A stretch of 64,000 nucleotides of DNA from Corynebacterium riegelii (GTDB lineage Bacteria; Actinomycetota; Actinomycetes; Mycobacteriales; Mycobacteriaceae): positions 2,170,001-2,234,000 of the forward strand of contig NZ_CP068159.1 in assembly GCF_016728505.1 (NCBI RefSeq). The letters are read 5' to 3'. This document shows, piece by piece, positions 28,781-38,095 of this stretch; the stretch's first letter is position 1; each line of letters starts with the position of its first letter. The notes beneath the pieces are model-generated. The model worked only from the letters and a program-made list of their open reading frames with translations. It did no database searches and had not been told where the DNA came from. A program made the position numbers and the translations under genes.

Positions 28781-29580
28781 TGGCCCACCTCCATCACTGG
28801 GTATGGAAATGGCACAGGCGGGCGCTCAAGGCGAGGCTCCCACTCACGCGGATATCCCAGCGAGACCTCAATGTGCTTGATCCCATCTACCTGCATCACA
28901 CCGGGCATGTGCAGGTGCCCGTACACCACGGCCTGGGCGTTATAGCGCTGCGGCCAGCTCCGAGTGTGGCGAGTGCCGCACCACAGCGCGATCTCAGACC
29001 AGCGCATCTTCAACGTAGGTTCCTGCACCAACGGCCAGTGGTTGATCAGGATCGTAGGACCGCTGATACGTGACAGGCGCTTCGTGGTGTAGGCCAAGCG
29101 ATCCCAGCACCACGCACGCACGTCCACAAACGGGGCGATTGCAAACTCATCCGTCATCATGATGTTGCGTTTGCGGGCAGCTTCAACCGCATCCTCCACG
29201 CTCATGCCGGGGCCCCGAAATGAGTAGTCATACAGCGTGAACAGCGGACAGACCGTCACCCCACCAAACACGGGATACGGGTCTTCTGGGGTGATTACGC
29301 CCATCTCACGCATGGACTGCACAAGGGCCGTGTATTTGTCACGTCCACGGTGGCGGTCAGCTGAGCGTGAAAACAACTCATGGTTGCCGGGAACCCAAAT
29401 GACCGTGTCAAAGCGCTGTGCGAGTTTGGCCATAGTGCGCACGATGAGGTCATGACGTTCCGCCACATCGCCTGCCACAATCAGCCAATCAGAGGGATCC
29501 TTTGGTTCAATTGCGTCGATTTGTGGCGTGTTGGCTTTCACCGCCGCATGCAAATCGCTCACTGCCCAAAGTGTGGTCAT
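28777..29580 (-). CDS. Calcineurin-like metallophosphoesterase
   Basis: A 267-residue metallophosphatase with the metal-ligand motifs in order: WAVSDLHA at residue 5, IVAGDVAE near 35, VPGNHELF near 58, ILINHWPLVQEP near 180, and YGHLHMPG near 220. In mycobacteria the gene next to pptT encodes PptH, which removes phosphopantetheine from carrier proteins. Position and size make that role a reasonable inference here, giving an opposed enzyme pair. It overlaps pptT by 1-4 bases. Confidence 0.9.
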   Translation of the reverse strand: MTTLWAVSDLHAAVKANTPQIDAIEPKDPSDWLIVAGDVAERHDLIVRTMAKLAQRFDTVIWVPGNHELFSRSADRHRGRDKYTALVQSMREMGVITPEDPYPVFGGVTVCPLFTLYDYSFRGPGMSVEDAVEAARKRNIMMTDEFAIAPFVDVRAWCWDRLAYTTKRLSRISGPTILINHWPLVQEPTLKMRWSEIALWCGTRHTRSWPQRYNAQAVVYGHLHMPGVMQVDGIKHIEVSLGYPREWEPRLERPPVPFPYPVMEVGQ

Positions 29581-29590
29581 GGCGTCTAGG

Positions 29591-30871
29591 TTAGCGTGCC
29601 CACTTCATGGACCGGAAGCGAACGACCACGCCAATCAACCGGCAGACGACAGAGGCAAGCTGGCCAACCCAAATGCCAGTCAGTCCCCAGCCGAACGCGA
29701 TGGACATCAGCGTAATGGGGAAAAACACGCCAAGTACTGAAGCGATAGTCAGGTTGCGTAAGAATGCGGCGTCCGATGCGCCAAGCAGCACCCCGTCCAG
29801 GGCGAAGACCACGCCACCCACAATGATCATGGCTACGAGGCAGATCCACGGCCCGCGCAGTTGGCTATGCACGCTTGGGTCCTGGGTAAACAGCGACCAG
29901 ATTTGACCCGCAAACAGCGCGAATACCGCTGCAAGCAGCACACCAAACCCGGTAGAAAAGCGCGTGGTCTGGTTGCCTACTTCCTTTGCACGTTCCACGT
30001 CCCCAGTGCCCAGTGCAGAACCGGTAAGCGTCTGCGCTGCAATGGCAAGCGAGTCCAGCACCAGCGCAAGGAAGTTCCACAACTGCAGCAGGATCTGGTG
30101 GGCGGCCAGCGCTGCCACGCCAAAGCGCCCTGCAACTGCCGCAGCGGCAAGCAGAGAGATCTGAAACGACATGGAGCGCAAAATCAAGTCGCGTCCCAGC
30201 ACCAGCTGCTTGCCAATCACATCAAACTGAGGCGCGAAATCTCCCGAGTAGCGCAGGTGTTCGCGCACCAGCACCACAACGAACAAACTGGCGGTAATGC
30301 CAATCCCGATCACGTTGGCAATTGCAGAGCCCACCAGGCCATAGCGATGCACCAGTATCGGTAGCAGGATCGCGCCGGGTATAAGCCCGCATAATGTCAG
30401 CCAGAACGGAAGGCGTGTGTTCTGCACTCCACGCATCCAGCCGTTGCCGGCCATGATGAGCAGGGTTAGCGGGATGGCAAAGGCCGCCACCCGCATCCAT
30501 CGGGCGGACTCCAGGCTGGTTTCATAGTTGCCGGAAAGCGCCATTGCCAGTGGCTGGGCGAACACCCACACGATGGTGGCCAACGCTAGTCCGACTAAAA
30601 GCGCAACCCAGCTTGCTTGGACGCCTTCTGAGACAGCCTTGTCACGTTGGCCCGCCCCAAACATGCGCGAGCTGCGCGCCGTCGTGCCGTAGGACAAAAA
30701 GGTCAGCTGGGTTGTCACCGTTGACTGGATGGCTACGCCCGCAGCAAGTGCTGCCAATTCAGCCGTGCCAAGGCGTCCAACAACTGCTGTGTCTAAAAGC
30801 AGGTAGATCGGATTCGCCGCAAGCACACCAAGTGCCGGCAGCGCTAACGCAAGGATGCGACGCGTGCTCAT
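29591..30871 (-). CDS. dinF: MATE family efflux transporter (DinF type)
   Basis: Multidrug/toxin antiporter of 426 residues with about twelve membrane helices. The start is ATG 30871 (MSTRRILALALPALGVLAAN), followed by PIYLLLDTAVVGRLGTAELA, the MATE hallmark of helices 1-2. The frame continues upstream into nrnA, but that extension is not membrane-like. Coupling ions are unknown. It lies 13 bp after nrnA in the rimP-to-pptT leftward cluster. No SOS box was seen, so the DinF name reflects family only. Confidence 0.9.
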   Translation of the reverse strand: MSTRRILALALPALGVLAANPIYLLLDTAVVGRLGTAELAALAAGVAIQSTVTTQLTFLSYGTTARSSRMFGAGQRDKAVSEGVQASWVALLVGLALATIVWVFAQPLAMALSGNYETSLESARWMRVAAFAIPLTLLIMAGNGWMRGVQNTRLPFWLTLCGLIPGAILLPILVHRYGLVGSAIANVIGIGITASLFVVVLVREHLRYSGDFAPQFDVIGKQLVLGRDLILRSMSFQISLLAAAAVAGRFGVAALAAHQILLQLWNFLALVLDSLAIAAQTLTGSALGTGDVERAKEVGNQTTRFSTGFGVLLAAVFALFAGQIWSLFTQDPSVHSQLRGPWICLVAMIIVGGVVFALDGVLLGASDAAFLRNLTIASVLGVFFPITLMSIAFGWGLTGIWVGQLASVVCRLIGVVVRFRSMKWAR

Positions 30872-30884
30872 AAACTCTTCGTGT

Positions 30885-31856
30885 CTACTCCGGAAGTGCC
30901 TGCAGCAGGTCGCGTGTGATCTGATCCAGGCTGCCTGTGGCCGAGTAGCCAGCTGCCGGGATATGACCACCGCCACCAAGTGCTGCTGCTACCTGGGATA
31001 CGTCGATCTTGGTGGATCGCAGCGACACCGCCCAGTACCGGGGAGCCTGTTGTTTAAACACCACTCCAACGTCTGAGCCTTGCAGCGCTCGGGCGTAATC
31101 AATGATCGCCTCAACCGCTGACTGGCTCATGCGCGCCAGCGCCTCTGCCGGTACCGCGATTACGGAAACCGTCAGGCCCTTCTCACGGTAGGTGTGCAAG
31201 TCAGCCAAGACTGCACCCATAATTTTCAAGTCTTCTGCGCTGATGGAATCCATCAGGTCCATGGCAATTTGGCGGGTATCCAGACCGTGGTGCTGCAGTT
31301 GCGCAGCCAGCTCATGCATACGTGGGCTTCCCCACCGGAAGTTACCGGTATCCGTAACTAGGCCCGCGTACAGGCAGTACGCAATGTCATAGTCAATGGT
31401 CACTCCCATGTGACGGAAAAGCTCACTAATGATGGTAGTTGTGGACTCAGCATCCACAATCAAGTTCATCCCGCCAAAGCCAGGGTTCGTCTCGTGGTGA
31501 TCAATCACCACCACGCGATCCGGGTTTTCCGCAATCGAATGCTGCAGCAAGCCGGTGCGGTCAAGCGAAGCACAGTCAACAGTGACTACCAAAGCGTCAT
31601 CCGGCAGCCATGCTCCGTAGAGCACGTCATCAACACCGGGCACTGTATCCAGGTTCCCCGCATGCGGGTAGGTCTGGCCGATGTGCACGCTGGTTTCAAT
31701 TCCAAGCTGGCGCAGGCCAGCAGCCAAACCGCAGGCAGACCCGACAGCGTCAGCGTCCGGCTTGACGTGCGCTACAACGGCAACCTTGTGCGCGTCACGC
31801 AGGCGCGCGGCCACCGCCGCAAACGCCTGCGCTTCTTCTGGAAACAGTGACTCCAC
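30885..31856 (-). CDS. nrnA: Bifunctional oligoribonuclease/PAP phosphatase NrnA (DHH family)
   Basis: DHH-DHHA1 phosphoesterase that degrades short oligoribonucleotides and, in relatives, pAp and cyclic-dinucleotide products. The 323-residue protein has AHVKPDADAVGSACGLAAGL near residue 30, the DHH signature VVIDHHETNPGFGG near 120, and the DHHA1 glycine motif AALGGGGHIPAAGY near 292. It lies 6 bp after rbfA, where infB-rbfA-nrnA-truB is a widely conserved cluster; here truB has moved to the opposite strand. Confidence 0.94.
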   Translation of the reverse strand: MESLFPEEAQAFAAVAARLRDAHKVAVVAHVKPDADAVGSACGLAAGLRQLGIETSVHIGQTYPHAGNLDTVPGVDDVLYGAWLPDDALVVTVDCASLDRTGLLQHSIAENPDRVVVIDHHETNPGFGGMNLIVDAESTTTIISELFRHMGVTIDYDIAYCLYAGLVTDTGNFRWGSPRMHELAAQLQHHGLDTRQIAMDLMDSISAEDLKIMGAVLADLHTYREKGLTVSVIAVPAEALARMSQSAVEAIIDYARALQGSDVGVVFKQQAPRYWAVSLRSTKIDVSQVAAALGGGGHIPAAGYSATGSLDQITRDLLQALPE

Positions 31857-31862
31857 CAGGCG

Positions 31863-32288
31863 TTACTCCTTGTACGGATTCACGTCGCCCGCCGGCTTCG
31901 CGCCTTGCCTCAAGCGTGCAAGTTCCGCATCGCGCTCTCGTGCGCGGTTCAGGAGCTCTTCCATGCTTGCCGACGCCCCCGGGATACTGTCGTACTCAAA
32001 CGTCAGGGTGGGGGTGAAACGCACGTTCAACGCGTCACCGACGATCTTGCGGATCTGACCGCGTGCGCGGTGCAGGGCCTCAGCAGCCTGGTCCAGATCC
32101 GGCTCATCATCAATGTCGTGGCCACGCACCGTGTAGTACACGGTTGCGTCATGCAGGTCACCTGTCACGCGGGTGTCGGTGACCGTAATCAGCTCCATTC
32201 GCGGGTCTTTAATCTCCCGGTCAATCGCGGTAGCCACGATCTGCTGGATCTGCTTAGCCAAGCGCGCTGCGCGCGGATTCTCACCCAT
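31863..32288 (-). CDS. rbfA: Ribosome-binding factor A
   Basis: Binds the 30S subunit and helps mature the 16S 5' end, with importance in the cold. The 141-residue KH-like protein shows [20 protein letters not shown] near residue 8, [20 protein letters not shown] near 28, and [20 protein letters not shown] near 90. It lies 54 bp downstream of infB in the transcription-translation cluster. Start at ATG 32288 (MGENPRAAR) has an AAGGGAA-type site. Confidence 0.96.
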   Translation of the reverse strand: MGENPRAARLAKQIQQIVATAIDREIKDPRMELITVTDTRVTGDLHDATVYYTVRGHDIDDEPDLDQAAEALHRARGQIRKIVGDALNVRFTPTLTFEYDSIPGASASMEELLNRARERDAELARLRQGAKPAGDVNPYKE

Positions 32289-32342
32289 TGTGTTCCCTTT
32301 CGTTGAGCGCTAACTGTGCCTTCATTGTGCGCTAGTGGCGCA

Positions 32343-35180
32343 CTAGTTGCGCGGCACTTCCACCATTTCGTAGGTCTGAATGATGTCGCCCACCTGGATA
32401 TCCGGGTAGGACAGCACCATGCCGCACTCGTAGCCCTTGGCAACCTCGGTAGCGTCGTCCTTCTCGCGGCGCAGCGACTCAATCGTCGCGTCCGGAGTAA
32501 TAACGTTGCCGTCGCGGACCAGGCGCAGCTTCGCACCGCGCTTGACCTTGCCCTCGGTAACCATGCAACCAGCGATGAGGCCGACAGCGGAAGCCTTGAA
32601 GATCTGGCGGATCTCCGCAGCACCCAGCTCGCGCTCCTCGTAGACCGGCTTGAGCATGCCCTTGAGCGCCTTCTCCACCTCCTCGATGACCTGGTAGATC
32701 ACCGAGTAGTAGCGGATCTCAACGCCATCAGCATTGGCTTCCTCAGTTGCCTTGCCGTCAGCGCGAACGTTGAAGGCCACAATCACAGCATCGGATGCGG
32801 CTGCGAGCAGCACGTTGGTCTGGGTTACAGCGCCAACGCCGCGGTCGATGATGTTGACCTCGACCTCGTCGTCCACCTCGATCTTGAGCAGTGCCTCCTC
32901 CAGGGCTTCCACCGAACCGGCGTTGTCGCCCTTGAGGATGAGATTGAGGGTGCTGGTCTCCTTGAGCGCCTGGTCCAGGTTCTCCAGGGACACGCGCTTC
33001 TTGGAACGAGCCTGCATAGCGGCACGCTGGCGAGCATCACGCTGCGCAGCAATCTGACGCGCTACGCGGTCATCCTCAACCACAAGCAGGTTGTCGCCTG
33101 GGCCAGGAACGCCGTTGAGGCCCTGGACCTGTACTGGACGGGACGGACCAGCCTCTTCGACGTCATTTCCCCACTCATCAACCATGCGGCGCACGCGGCC
33201 AAAGTTGCCGCCGACCACGATGGAATCACCGACGCGCAGCGTACCGCGCTGGACAATCACGGTGGAGACCGGACCACGGCCACGGTCCAGGTGGGACTCA
33301 ATAGCAACACCCTGGGCATCCATGTCCGGGTTAGCGGTCAGCTCAAGCGCAGCGTCTGCCGTCAACAGCACAGCTTCAAGCAGCTCATCAATACCAGTGC
33401 CCTGCTTTGCAGAGATGTTGATGAACATGGTGTCACCGCCATACTCTTCCGGCACCAGGCCGTACTCGGTGAGCTGGCCACGGATCTTGTCCGGCTGAGC
33501 TTCCTCTTTATCCACCTTGTTCACGGCCACCACGATCGGCAGGTCCGCAGCCTTGGCGTGGTTAATCGCCTCAACCGTCTGCGGCATCACGCCGTCATCA
33601 GCAGCCACAACCAGGATTGCCAAGTCCGTGGACTTCGCACCACGGGCACGCATGGCGGTAAACGCCTCGTGGCCCGGGGTATCCAGGAACGTGATCTTAC
33701 GAGTCTCACCATCGAGGGTGACCTCTGTCTGGTACGCACCGATGCCCTGGGTGATGCCACCGGCTTCACCCTTGCCCACGTTCGCCTTACGGATCGAGTC
33801 CAACAGGCGGGTCTTACCGTGGTCAACGTGGCCCATGACAGACACCACTGGCGGACGCTGCTCAAGCGCCTCTTCGCCACCTTCATCCTCACCAAACTGC
33901 AGGTCGAAGGATTCAAGCAGCTCACGGTCCTCGTCCTCAGGAGAGACGATCTGCACTTCGTAGTTAATCTCAGCGCCAAGCAGCTGCAGCGTCTCTTCCG
34001 GGACAGACTGCGTTGCCGTCACCATCTCACCGAGGTTGAACAGCGCTTGGACCAGGTTCGATGCTTCGGTACCGATCTTGTCAGCGAAGTCCGACAGGGT
34101 GGCACCCTGGCGCAGACGCACGGTCTTGCCACCGCCGTCTGGCAGACGTACACCACCAATGACGTTTGGTGCGTGCATCTCCTCGTACTCGGTGCGCTTC
34201 TGACGCTTCGACTTACGTCCACGACCCGGTGCACCGCCTGGACGGCCGAATGCGCCTGCGGTACCGCCACGACGTCCGCCGCGGCCACCACGGTAACCAT
34301 CACGCGGGCCACCTGGGCCACCCTGGCCACCACGTCCGCGGCCCGGGCCGCCCTGGCCGCCACGACCACCGCGTCCAACGTTTGCGGACTTGGACGGCAT
34401 TTGGGTTGGCGACGGATGTGCCGCCATATCCGCCGGCGACGGACGGCGTCCCTGACCCTGACCAGCGCGCTCGCCGCCCTGGCCCGGTCCACGACCACGG
34501 CCGCCACCCTGCTGGTTGCCGCCACGGCCGCCACCTGGGCGCGGTGCGGGACGCTGCCCGCCCGTGTTTGAGGAGAACGGGTTGTTAGCTACACGCGGAC
34601 GTCCGCCCGGCTTGGGCATAGGACGCGGCATAGCACCCGGAGTCGGGCCACCTGCGGCAGGCTTCGCTGCGCCAGGCTTCGGCGCGCCCGGCTTCGGTGC
34701 TGCCGGTTTTGCAGCGGCAGGCTTTCCAGGCTGCGCGGGCTTCGGTGCTGCCGGTTTTGCGGCAGCAGGTTTGGCCGGCTGGGCAGGCTTTGCTGCAGCC
34801 GGCTTCGCTGCGCCAGGCTTCGGTGCTGCCGGTTTTGCGGCAGCAGGCTTGGCCGGCTGGGCAGGCTTAGCTGCAGCAGGCTTGGCTGCACCGGGCTTGG
34901 GTGCAGCAGGTTTTGCGGCAGCAGGTTTCGCAGCCGCCGGCTTTGCAGCAGCAGGCTTTGCCGCAGGTTTCGCAGCAGCAGGCTTGCCCTCAGCTGCTTC
35001 CTCTTCGCCGCCACCGGACTGGGCCTCATAGTAGGCCTTCATCTTCTTCACCACCGGAGGTTCGATGGTGGACGAGGCGGTCTTTACAAATTCACCCTGC
35101 TCTTTGAGGGTTGCCAGTAGTTCCTTACTTGTTACGCCGAGCTGTTTAGCCAGTTCGTGAACGCGTAGCTTTCCGGGCAC
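32343..35180 (-). CDS. infB: Translation initiation factor IF-2
   Basis: GTPase that places initiator tRNA on the ribosome. The 945-residue protein has an N-terminal IF2_N domain ([20 protein letters not shown]), a long Ala/Pro/Lys repeat (residues 60-165), a Gly/Arg-rich segment (about 210-300), then the G domain with GHVDHGKT near 452, DTPGHEAF near 500 and NKVDK near 555, and domains II-IV. The disordered head is longer than in E. coli but usual for actinobacteria. Its DNA carries 78-bp tandem repeats. Confidence 0.97.
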   Translation of the reverse strand: MPGKLRVHELAKQLGVTSKELLATLKEQGEFVKTASSTIEPPVVKKMKAYYEAQSGGGEEEAAEGKPAAAKPAAKPAAAKPAAAKPAAAKPAAPKPGAAKPAAAKPAQPAKPAAAKPAAPKPGAAKPAAAKPAQPAKPAAAKPAAPKPAQPGKPAAAKPAAPKPGAPKPGAAKPAAGGPTPGAMPRPMPKPGGRPRVANNPFSSNTGGQRPAPRPGGGRGGNQQGGGRGRGPGQGGERAGQGQGRRPSPADMAAHPSPTQMPSKSANVGRGGRGGQGGPGRGRGGQGGPGGPRDGYRGGRGGRRGGTAGAFGRPGGAPGRGRKSKRQKRTEYEEMHAPNVIGGVRLPDGGGKTVRLRQGATLSDFADKIGTEASNLVQALFNLGEMVTATQSVPEETLQLLGAEINYEVQIVSPEDEDRELLESFDLQFGEDEGGEEALEQRPPVVSVMGHVDHGKTRLLDSIRKANVGKGEAGGITQGIGAYQTEVTLDGETRKITFLDTPGHEAFTAMRARGAKSTDLAILVVAADDGVMPQTVEAINHAKAADLPIVVAVNKVDKEEAQPDKIRGQLTEYGLVPEEYGGDTMFINISAKQGTGIDELLEAVLLTADAALELTANPDMDAQGVAIESHLDRGRGPVSTVIVQRGTLRVGDSIVVGGNFGRVRRMVDEWGNDVEEAGPSRPVQVQGLNGVPGPGDNLLVVEDDRVARQIAAQRDARQRAAMQARSKKRVSLENLDQALKETSTLNLILKGDNAGSVEALEEALLKIEVDDEVEVNIIDRGVGAVTQTNVLLAAASDAVIVAFNVRADGKATEEANADGVEIRYYSVIYQVIEEVEKALKGMLKPVYEERELGAAEIRQIFKASAVGLIAGCMVTEGKVKRGAKLRLVRDGNVITPDATIESLRREKDDATEVAKGYECGMVLSYPDIQVGDIIQTYEMVEVPRN
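34693..34960. repeat. 78-bp tandem repeats within infB
   Basis: Copies start at 34741 and 34819, exactly 78 bp (26 codons) apart, with a partial third copy from 34897 and a shorter related unit at 34693. They encode the [20 protein letters not shown]-type region. The period keeps the reading frame, so copy number can vary without breaking IF-2. The region suits strain-level length comparison. Confidence 0.85.
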
Positions 35181-35300
35181 GTGTCTCCTTGGTTGTTCGC
35201 TAGGAGCACGTGCTTTCCAACGTCTTGCCGGAAAAGCTACATACCCCTAGATATGGTCAGTGACTTTCATCGCTGATGCTGCTTCATGGTCGCGTACTCA

Positions 35301-35600
35301 TCAGTGTTCGGTCTTCCTATCTACGTGTGGGTCTTGGTGTGAATCGCTTGAAAGGTACTCACGTACATGACTCACGTCCACGAGTGTGGACAAGCGAAGC
35401 GCCCGAGCAAACGCACGGCGCTGCTCCGCCAGCTCTAACGCTTCCAGCGTTGGCGTAATCCACGCACCCCTACCCGGTAGGCACCGAGCAGGATCCGCAA
35501 TCACGCGACCCGGGTCGTCCGGATCCGCAACGACTCGCAGCAACTGCGTGTCGGGCAACTGCTTGCGAGATGCGACGCAGGTCCGGATACGGATTGGCAT
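35301..35600 (-). CDS. ylxR: YlxR family RNA-binding/nucleoid-associated protein
   Basis: A 99-residue YlxR (DUF448) protein, encoded between nusA and infB in most bacteria and linked to RNA binding or transcription of neighbouring genes. The family core is RTCVASRKQLPDTQLLRVVA near residue 6 and the GRGAWITP loop near 45. Start ATG 35600 (MPIRIRTC) has an AAAGG site. Gaps to infB (120 bp) and nusA (78 bp) hold no clear terminator. Confidence 0.92.
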   Translation of the reverse strand: MPIRIRTCVASRKQLPDTQLLRVVADPDDPGRVIADPARCLPGRGAWITPTLEALELAEQRRAFARALRLSTLVDVSHVREYLSSDSHQDPHVDRKTEH

Positions 35601-35678
35601 ACGTGACCTTTCGTCGCACGGAAACGGTTTTTAAGCCGTCCTCAAGGATACGCCACTAAACGACAAATTTGTAACTGC

Positions 35679-36713
35679 CTAGTTTTGCGCTTCGCCTGCG
35701 GCGGTTTCCTCGGCGACATCTGCATCCGAGTGGATGTCAATCTTCCAGCCGGTCAAGCGCGCTGCCAAACGGGCGTTCTGGCCTTCCTTACCAATGGCAA
35801 GGGAGAGCTGATAATCCGGAACAATCACACGCGCGGTCTGCGTGGCTGGGTCGGTGACCTCAACGCTGATGACCTTGGACGGCGCAAGCGCATTGCCAAC
35901 GTACGCCGCCGGGTCATCCGAGTAATCAATGATGTCAATCTTCTCGCCAGCGAGTTCCTTCATAATGTTGGTGACGCGCGAGCCACGCGGGCCAATGCAG
36001 GCGCCCTTGGCGTTGACGCCCTTGACTGCGGAACGCACCGCAACCTTGGAGCGGTGACCAGCCTCGCGGGCAATGCCAACGATTTCAACGCTGCCGTCCG
36101 CAACCTCCGGCACCTCAAGCGCAAACAGGCCGCGTACCAGTTCCGGGTGGGTGCGCGACAGATTGACCATAACGTCACGGTCCCCCTTGTTCACGCCCAC
36201 CACATACGCCTTGATGCGGTCACCATGAACGAGACGCTCCCCTGGAATCTTCTCCGCCGGCAACAGGATGCCGTCCTGGGGCGCAGCCTCAGTACCGATT
36301 GCAACGGCACTGACACCACGTGCTTCCTTCATCGCGTCGCGCTCCACAATGCCGGAGACCACAGTGCCCTCCAGCTCCGCGTACTCGGAGTAGACACGAC
36401 CTGCCTCTACAGAGCGCAGCTTCTTCTTAATCGCGTCACGCACCGCAACTGCGCCGATGCGGGCGAAGTTCACCGGAGTGTCGTCGTACTCAGAGATGAC
36501 CTCGCCGTCCTCATCACGTTCCGTGACCAAAACAGCAACATCGCCCGTAGCCACGTCGATGTCAATGCGCGGCTCAGAACGCTCTTCCAAGGGCACCTCG
36601 CGGTAGTCACGGTATGCCCACAGCAGTGCAGTTGCGATGGTCTCCAGCAGATCCCTAACCGCAATGCCCTGGTTCTTCTCAATCGCCCTGAGGGCGTTCA
36701 TATCAATATTCAC
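35679..36713 (-). CDS. nusA: Transcription termination/antitermination factor NusA
   Basis: Binds RNA polymerase and modulates pausing, termination and rRNA antitermination. The 344-residue protein has the N-terminal polymerase-binding domain (MNIDMNALRAIEKNQGIAVR), an S1 domain near residues 110-190, and KH1/KH2 domains (GACIGPRGSRVTNIMKELAG near 237; SLAIGKEGQNARLAARLTGW near 305). The acidic repeats of the E. coli protein are absent, as usual in actinobacteria. Its start overlaps the rimP end by 11 bases, indicating coupling. Confidence 0.97.
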   Translation of the reverse strand: MNIDMNALRAIEKNQGIAVRDLLETIATALLWAYRDYREVPLEERSEPRIDIDVATGDVAVLVTERDEDGEVISEYDDTPVNFARIGAVAVRDAIKKKLRSVEAGRVYSEYAELEGTVVSGIVERDAMKEARGVSAVAIGTEAAPQDGILLPAEKIPGERLVHGDRIKAYVVGVNKGDRDVMVNLSRTHPELVRGLFALEVPEVADGSVEIVGIAREAGHRSKVAVRSAVKGVNAKGACIGPRGSRVTNIMKELAGEKIDIIDYSDDPAAYVGNALAPSKVISVEVTDPATQTARVIVPDYQLSLAIGKEGQNARLAARLTGWKIDIHSDADVAEETAAGEAQN

Positions 36714-37233
36714 TTGTCACCTCTTCGAAGTCCTGCTCCGCCAACTCAACTTCAGCAGCTGGCGGTTTCTTAAACTCAATTTCTACCACTGCGCCCGCCA
36801 GCTCCGAAACTTGCCGCGCTTCAGCTACTGGTGTCTTCGCACCCGCCGGAATGACCACAACTTCAGTTTCGTCCTGGCTTAACGCACCAACACGGTAGTG
36901 CTGACCTGCGGCATTGACCAAACGCCCACGGTTGCGACGCCAGTGTCGCGGCAGCGTCAGTGGCATGTCGACACCCGGCGTGGTCAGTTCGAGTGTGTAG
37001 CCGGCACCGAAGTTGACTTCGCCGCGTTGCTCCAAAGCGTCGAAAAGCGTGGAAAGCTCATTGGACACTTCCTCCAATTCGTCCAACGTCGGGTGGGTAT
37101 CCGAGTCGAGCGCGATAACAACCTGCGATTTCTTACCCGCCTTGACGGTACGGATGCTCTCAATGTCCATCGCGTACGCCTGCGCAACAGGGGTGACCAG
37201 TTGTTCAAGTTCGTTATTTGTGGGAAATGCCAT
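36703..37233 (-). CDS. rimP: Ribosome maturation factor RimP
   Basis: Needed for 30S maturation. The 176-residue protein has the N-terminal domain ELEQLVTPVAQAYAMDIESI, the conserved TLDELEEVSNELSTLFD stretch near 48, and LELTTPGVDMPLTLPRHWRR near 80. It heads the rimP-nusA-ylxR-infB-rbfA cluster. Minus-strand TAGGTT ends 6 nt before ATG 37233, so the operon likely starts with a leaderless message. Confidence 0.95.
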   Translation of the reverse strand: MAFPTNNELEQLVTPVAQAYAMDIESIRTVKAGKKSQVVIALDSDTHPTLDELEEVSNELSTLFDALEQRGEVNFGAGYTLELTTPGVDMPLTLPRHWRRNRGRLVNAAGQHYRVGALSQDETEVVVIPAGAKTPVAEARQVSELAGAVVEIEFKKPPAAEVELAEQDFEEVTSEY

Positions 37234-37239
37234 GGCTTA

Positions 37240-37256
37240 AACCTAGCGTGTAACGT
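37240..37256. promoter_or_regulatory. Divergent -10 elements of rimP and the DUF4439 lipoprotein gene
   Basis: AACCTAGCGT (37240-37249) holds leftward TAGGTT, 6 nt before rimP, and rightward TAGCGT, sharing TA. A second rightward hexamer, TAACGT (37251-37256), is 7 nt before GTG 37264 and better placed for that leaderless start. Confidence 0.5.
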
Positions 37257-37263
37257 GCAGCGG

Positions 37264-38058
37264 GTGAAGAAGTTGCTTGTTTTGCCAGTTGTACTGCTCC
37301 TGACCAGTTGCACAGTGATGGATGTTGTCGGCCCGCGCGCCAACGGCGAAATCATGACATTGGCCAAGCAGGCCTCCGCTGATTGGGTGTTCGGGGAGCA
37401 CCCCGAGTGGAGGGAGCTGCGCAAATTCCAAAGCGAGCAGCTTCAAGACGAAGCACTGCGCCTGTGCGGCACCGACGAAACTGGACAGACCCCGCAGTCC
37501 TGCAACGTCGGATATGGCGACACCGACCTTCCGGCCGCCGCGGACGGCGCAGCCCTTTTGGAACACACCGTTGCCGCCGCCGACAAGGTACCGGCAGATT
37601 CCGTCGACCTGGTGGTTGCCCAAGCCATCGATGCGCTGGCGCTGGCCCCGGTTGAGCTAGATATCGAGAGCCCCATTACTCACGACGCCTCACTGCAAGC
37701 AGCCGCCGACCTCCTCGCCGCAGAAAACGCAATGTACTACGGCCTCGGCATTGCCTTGGCATACGCCGACGGTGCGCTGCGCACGCGCGTTGCAGAGCTG
37801 CGCGAAGCATCCCACGAACGCACAGAGGTGCTGACTGGAATGCTGACTGAGGTGCTTAGCGAGGATCTGGTACCTGCGGCCGGCTACACGTTTGCGGAAG
37901 GGTACACAGAGCCCACGACAACGCAAGAGGCCACTGAGCTCGTCGAAACGATGCACAGTGACCTTGTTAAACAGTGGCGTTTAGCTGCCGCGGACGCGGA
38001 GTCGAAGCCCTGGCGCAAGGCGGCGATCCAACTCGCCGCCCACGCCCAGCGCGCTTAA
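37264..38058 (+). CDS. DUF4439 ferritin-like lipoprotein
   Basis: A 264-residue exported lipoprotein. GTG 37264 gives VKKLLVLPVVLLLTSCTVMD, a short signal peptide with lipobox LTSC. The C-terminal half, from about residue 145, is a four-helix DUF4439 domain of ferritin-like type (DLLAAENAMYYGLGIALAYA; ELREASHERTEVLTGMLTEV), whose Glu/His spacing could bind metal, though function is unknown. It is divergent from rimP by 30 bp. Its stop lies in the first copy of a 19-bp tandem duplication. Confidence 0.85.
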   Translation: MKKLLVLPVVLLLTSCTVMDVVGPRANGEIMTLAKQASADWVFGEHPEWRELRKFQSEQLQDEALRLCGTDETGQTPQSCNVGYGDTDLPAAADGAALLEHTVAAADKVPADSVDLVVAQAIDALALAPVELDIESPITHDASLQAAADLLAAENAMYYGLGIALAYADGALRTRVAELREASHERTEVLTGMLTEVLSEDLVPAAGYTFAEGYTEPTTTQEATELVETMHSDLVKQWRLAAADAESKPWRKAAIQLAAHAQRA

Positions 38059-38083
38059 AAGTGCCCAGCGCGCTTAAAAGTGC
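38044..38083. repeat. 19-bp tandem duplication at the end of the DUF4439 gene
   Basis: GCCCAGCGCGCTTAAAAGT occurs twice without mismatch (38044-38062 and 38063-38081). The TAA stop of the lipoprotein gene is in copy 1, so copy 2 is silent. It fills most of the gap before the convergent proS stop and looks like a recent slippage event. Confidence 0.9.
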
Positions 38084-38095
38084 AGGGCGGAGTAC

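Noticed and set aside
32316-34571. Rightward 751-residue open frame opposite infB
   Set aside because: Mirrors the infB reading frame and shows no recognisable domain.
34516-35031. Gly/Ala/Phe-rich rightward frame resembling a repeat protein
   Set aside because: It is the reverse translation of the Ala/Pro/Lys repeats of IF-2.
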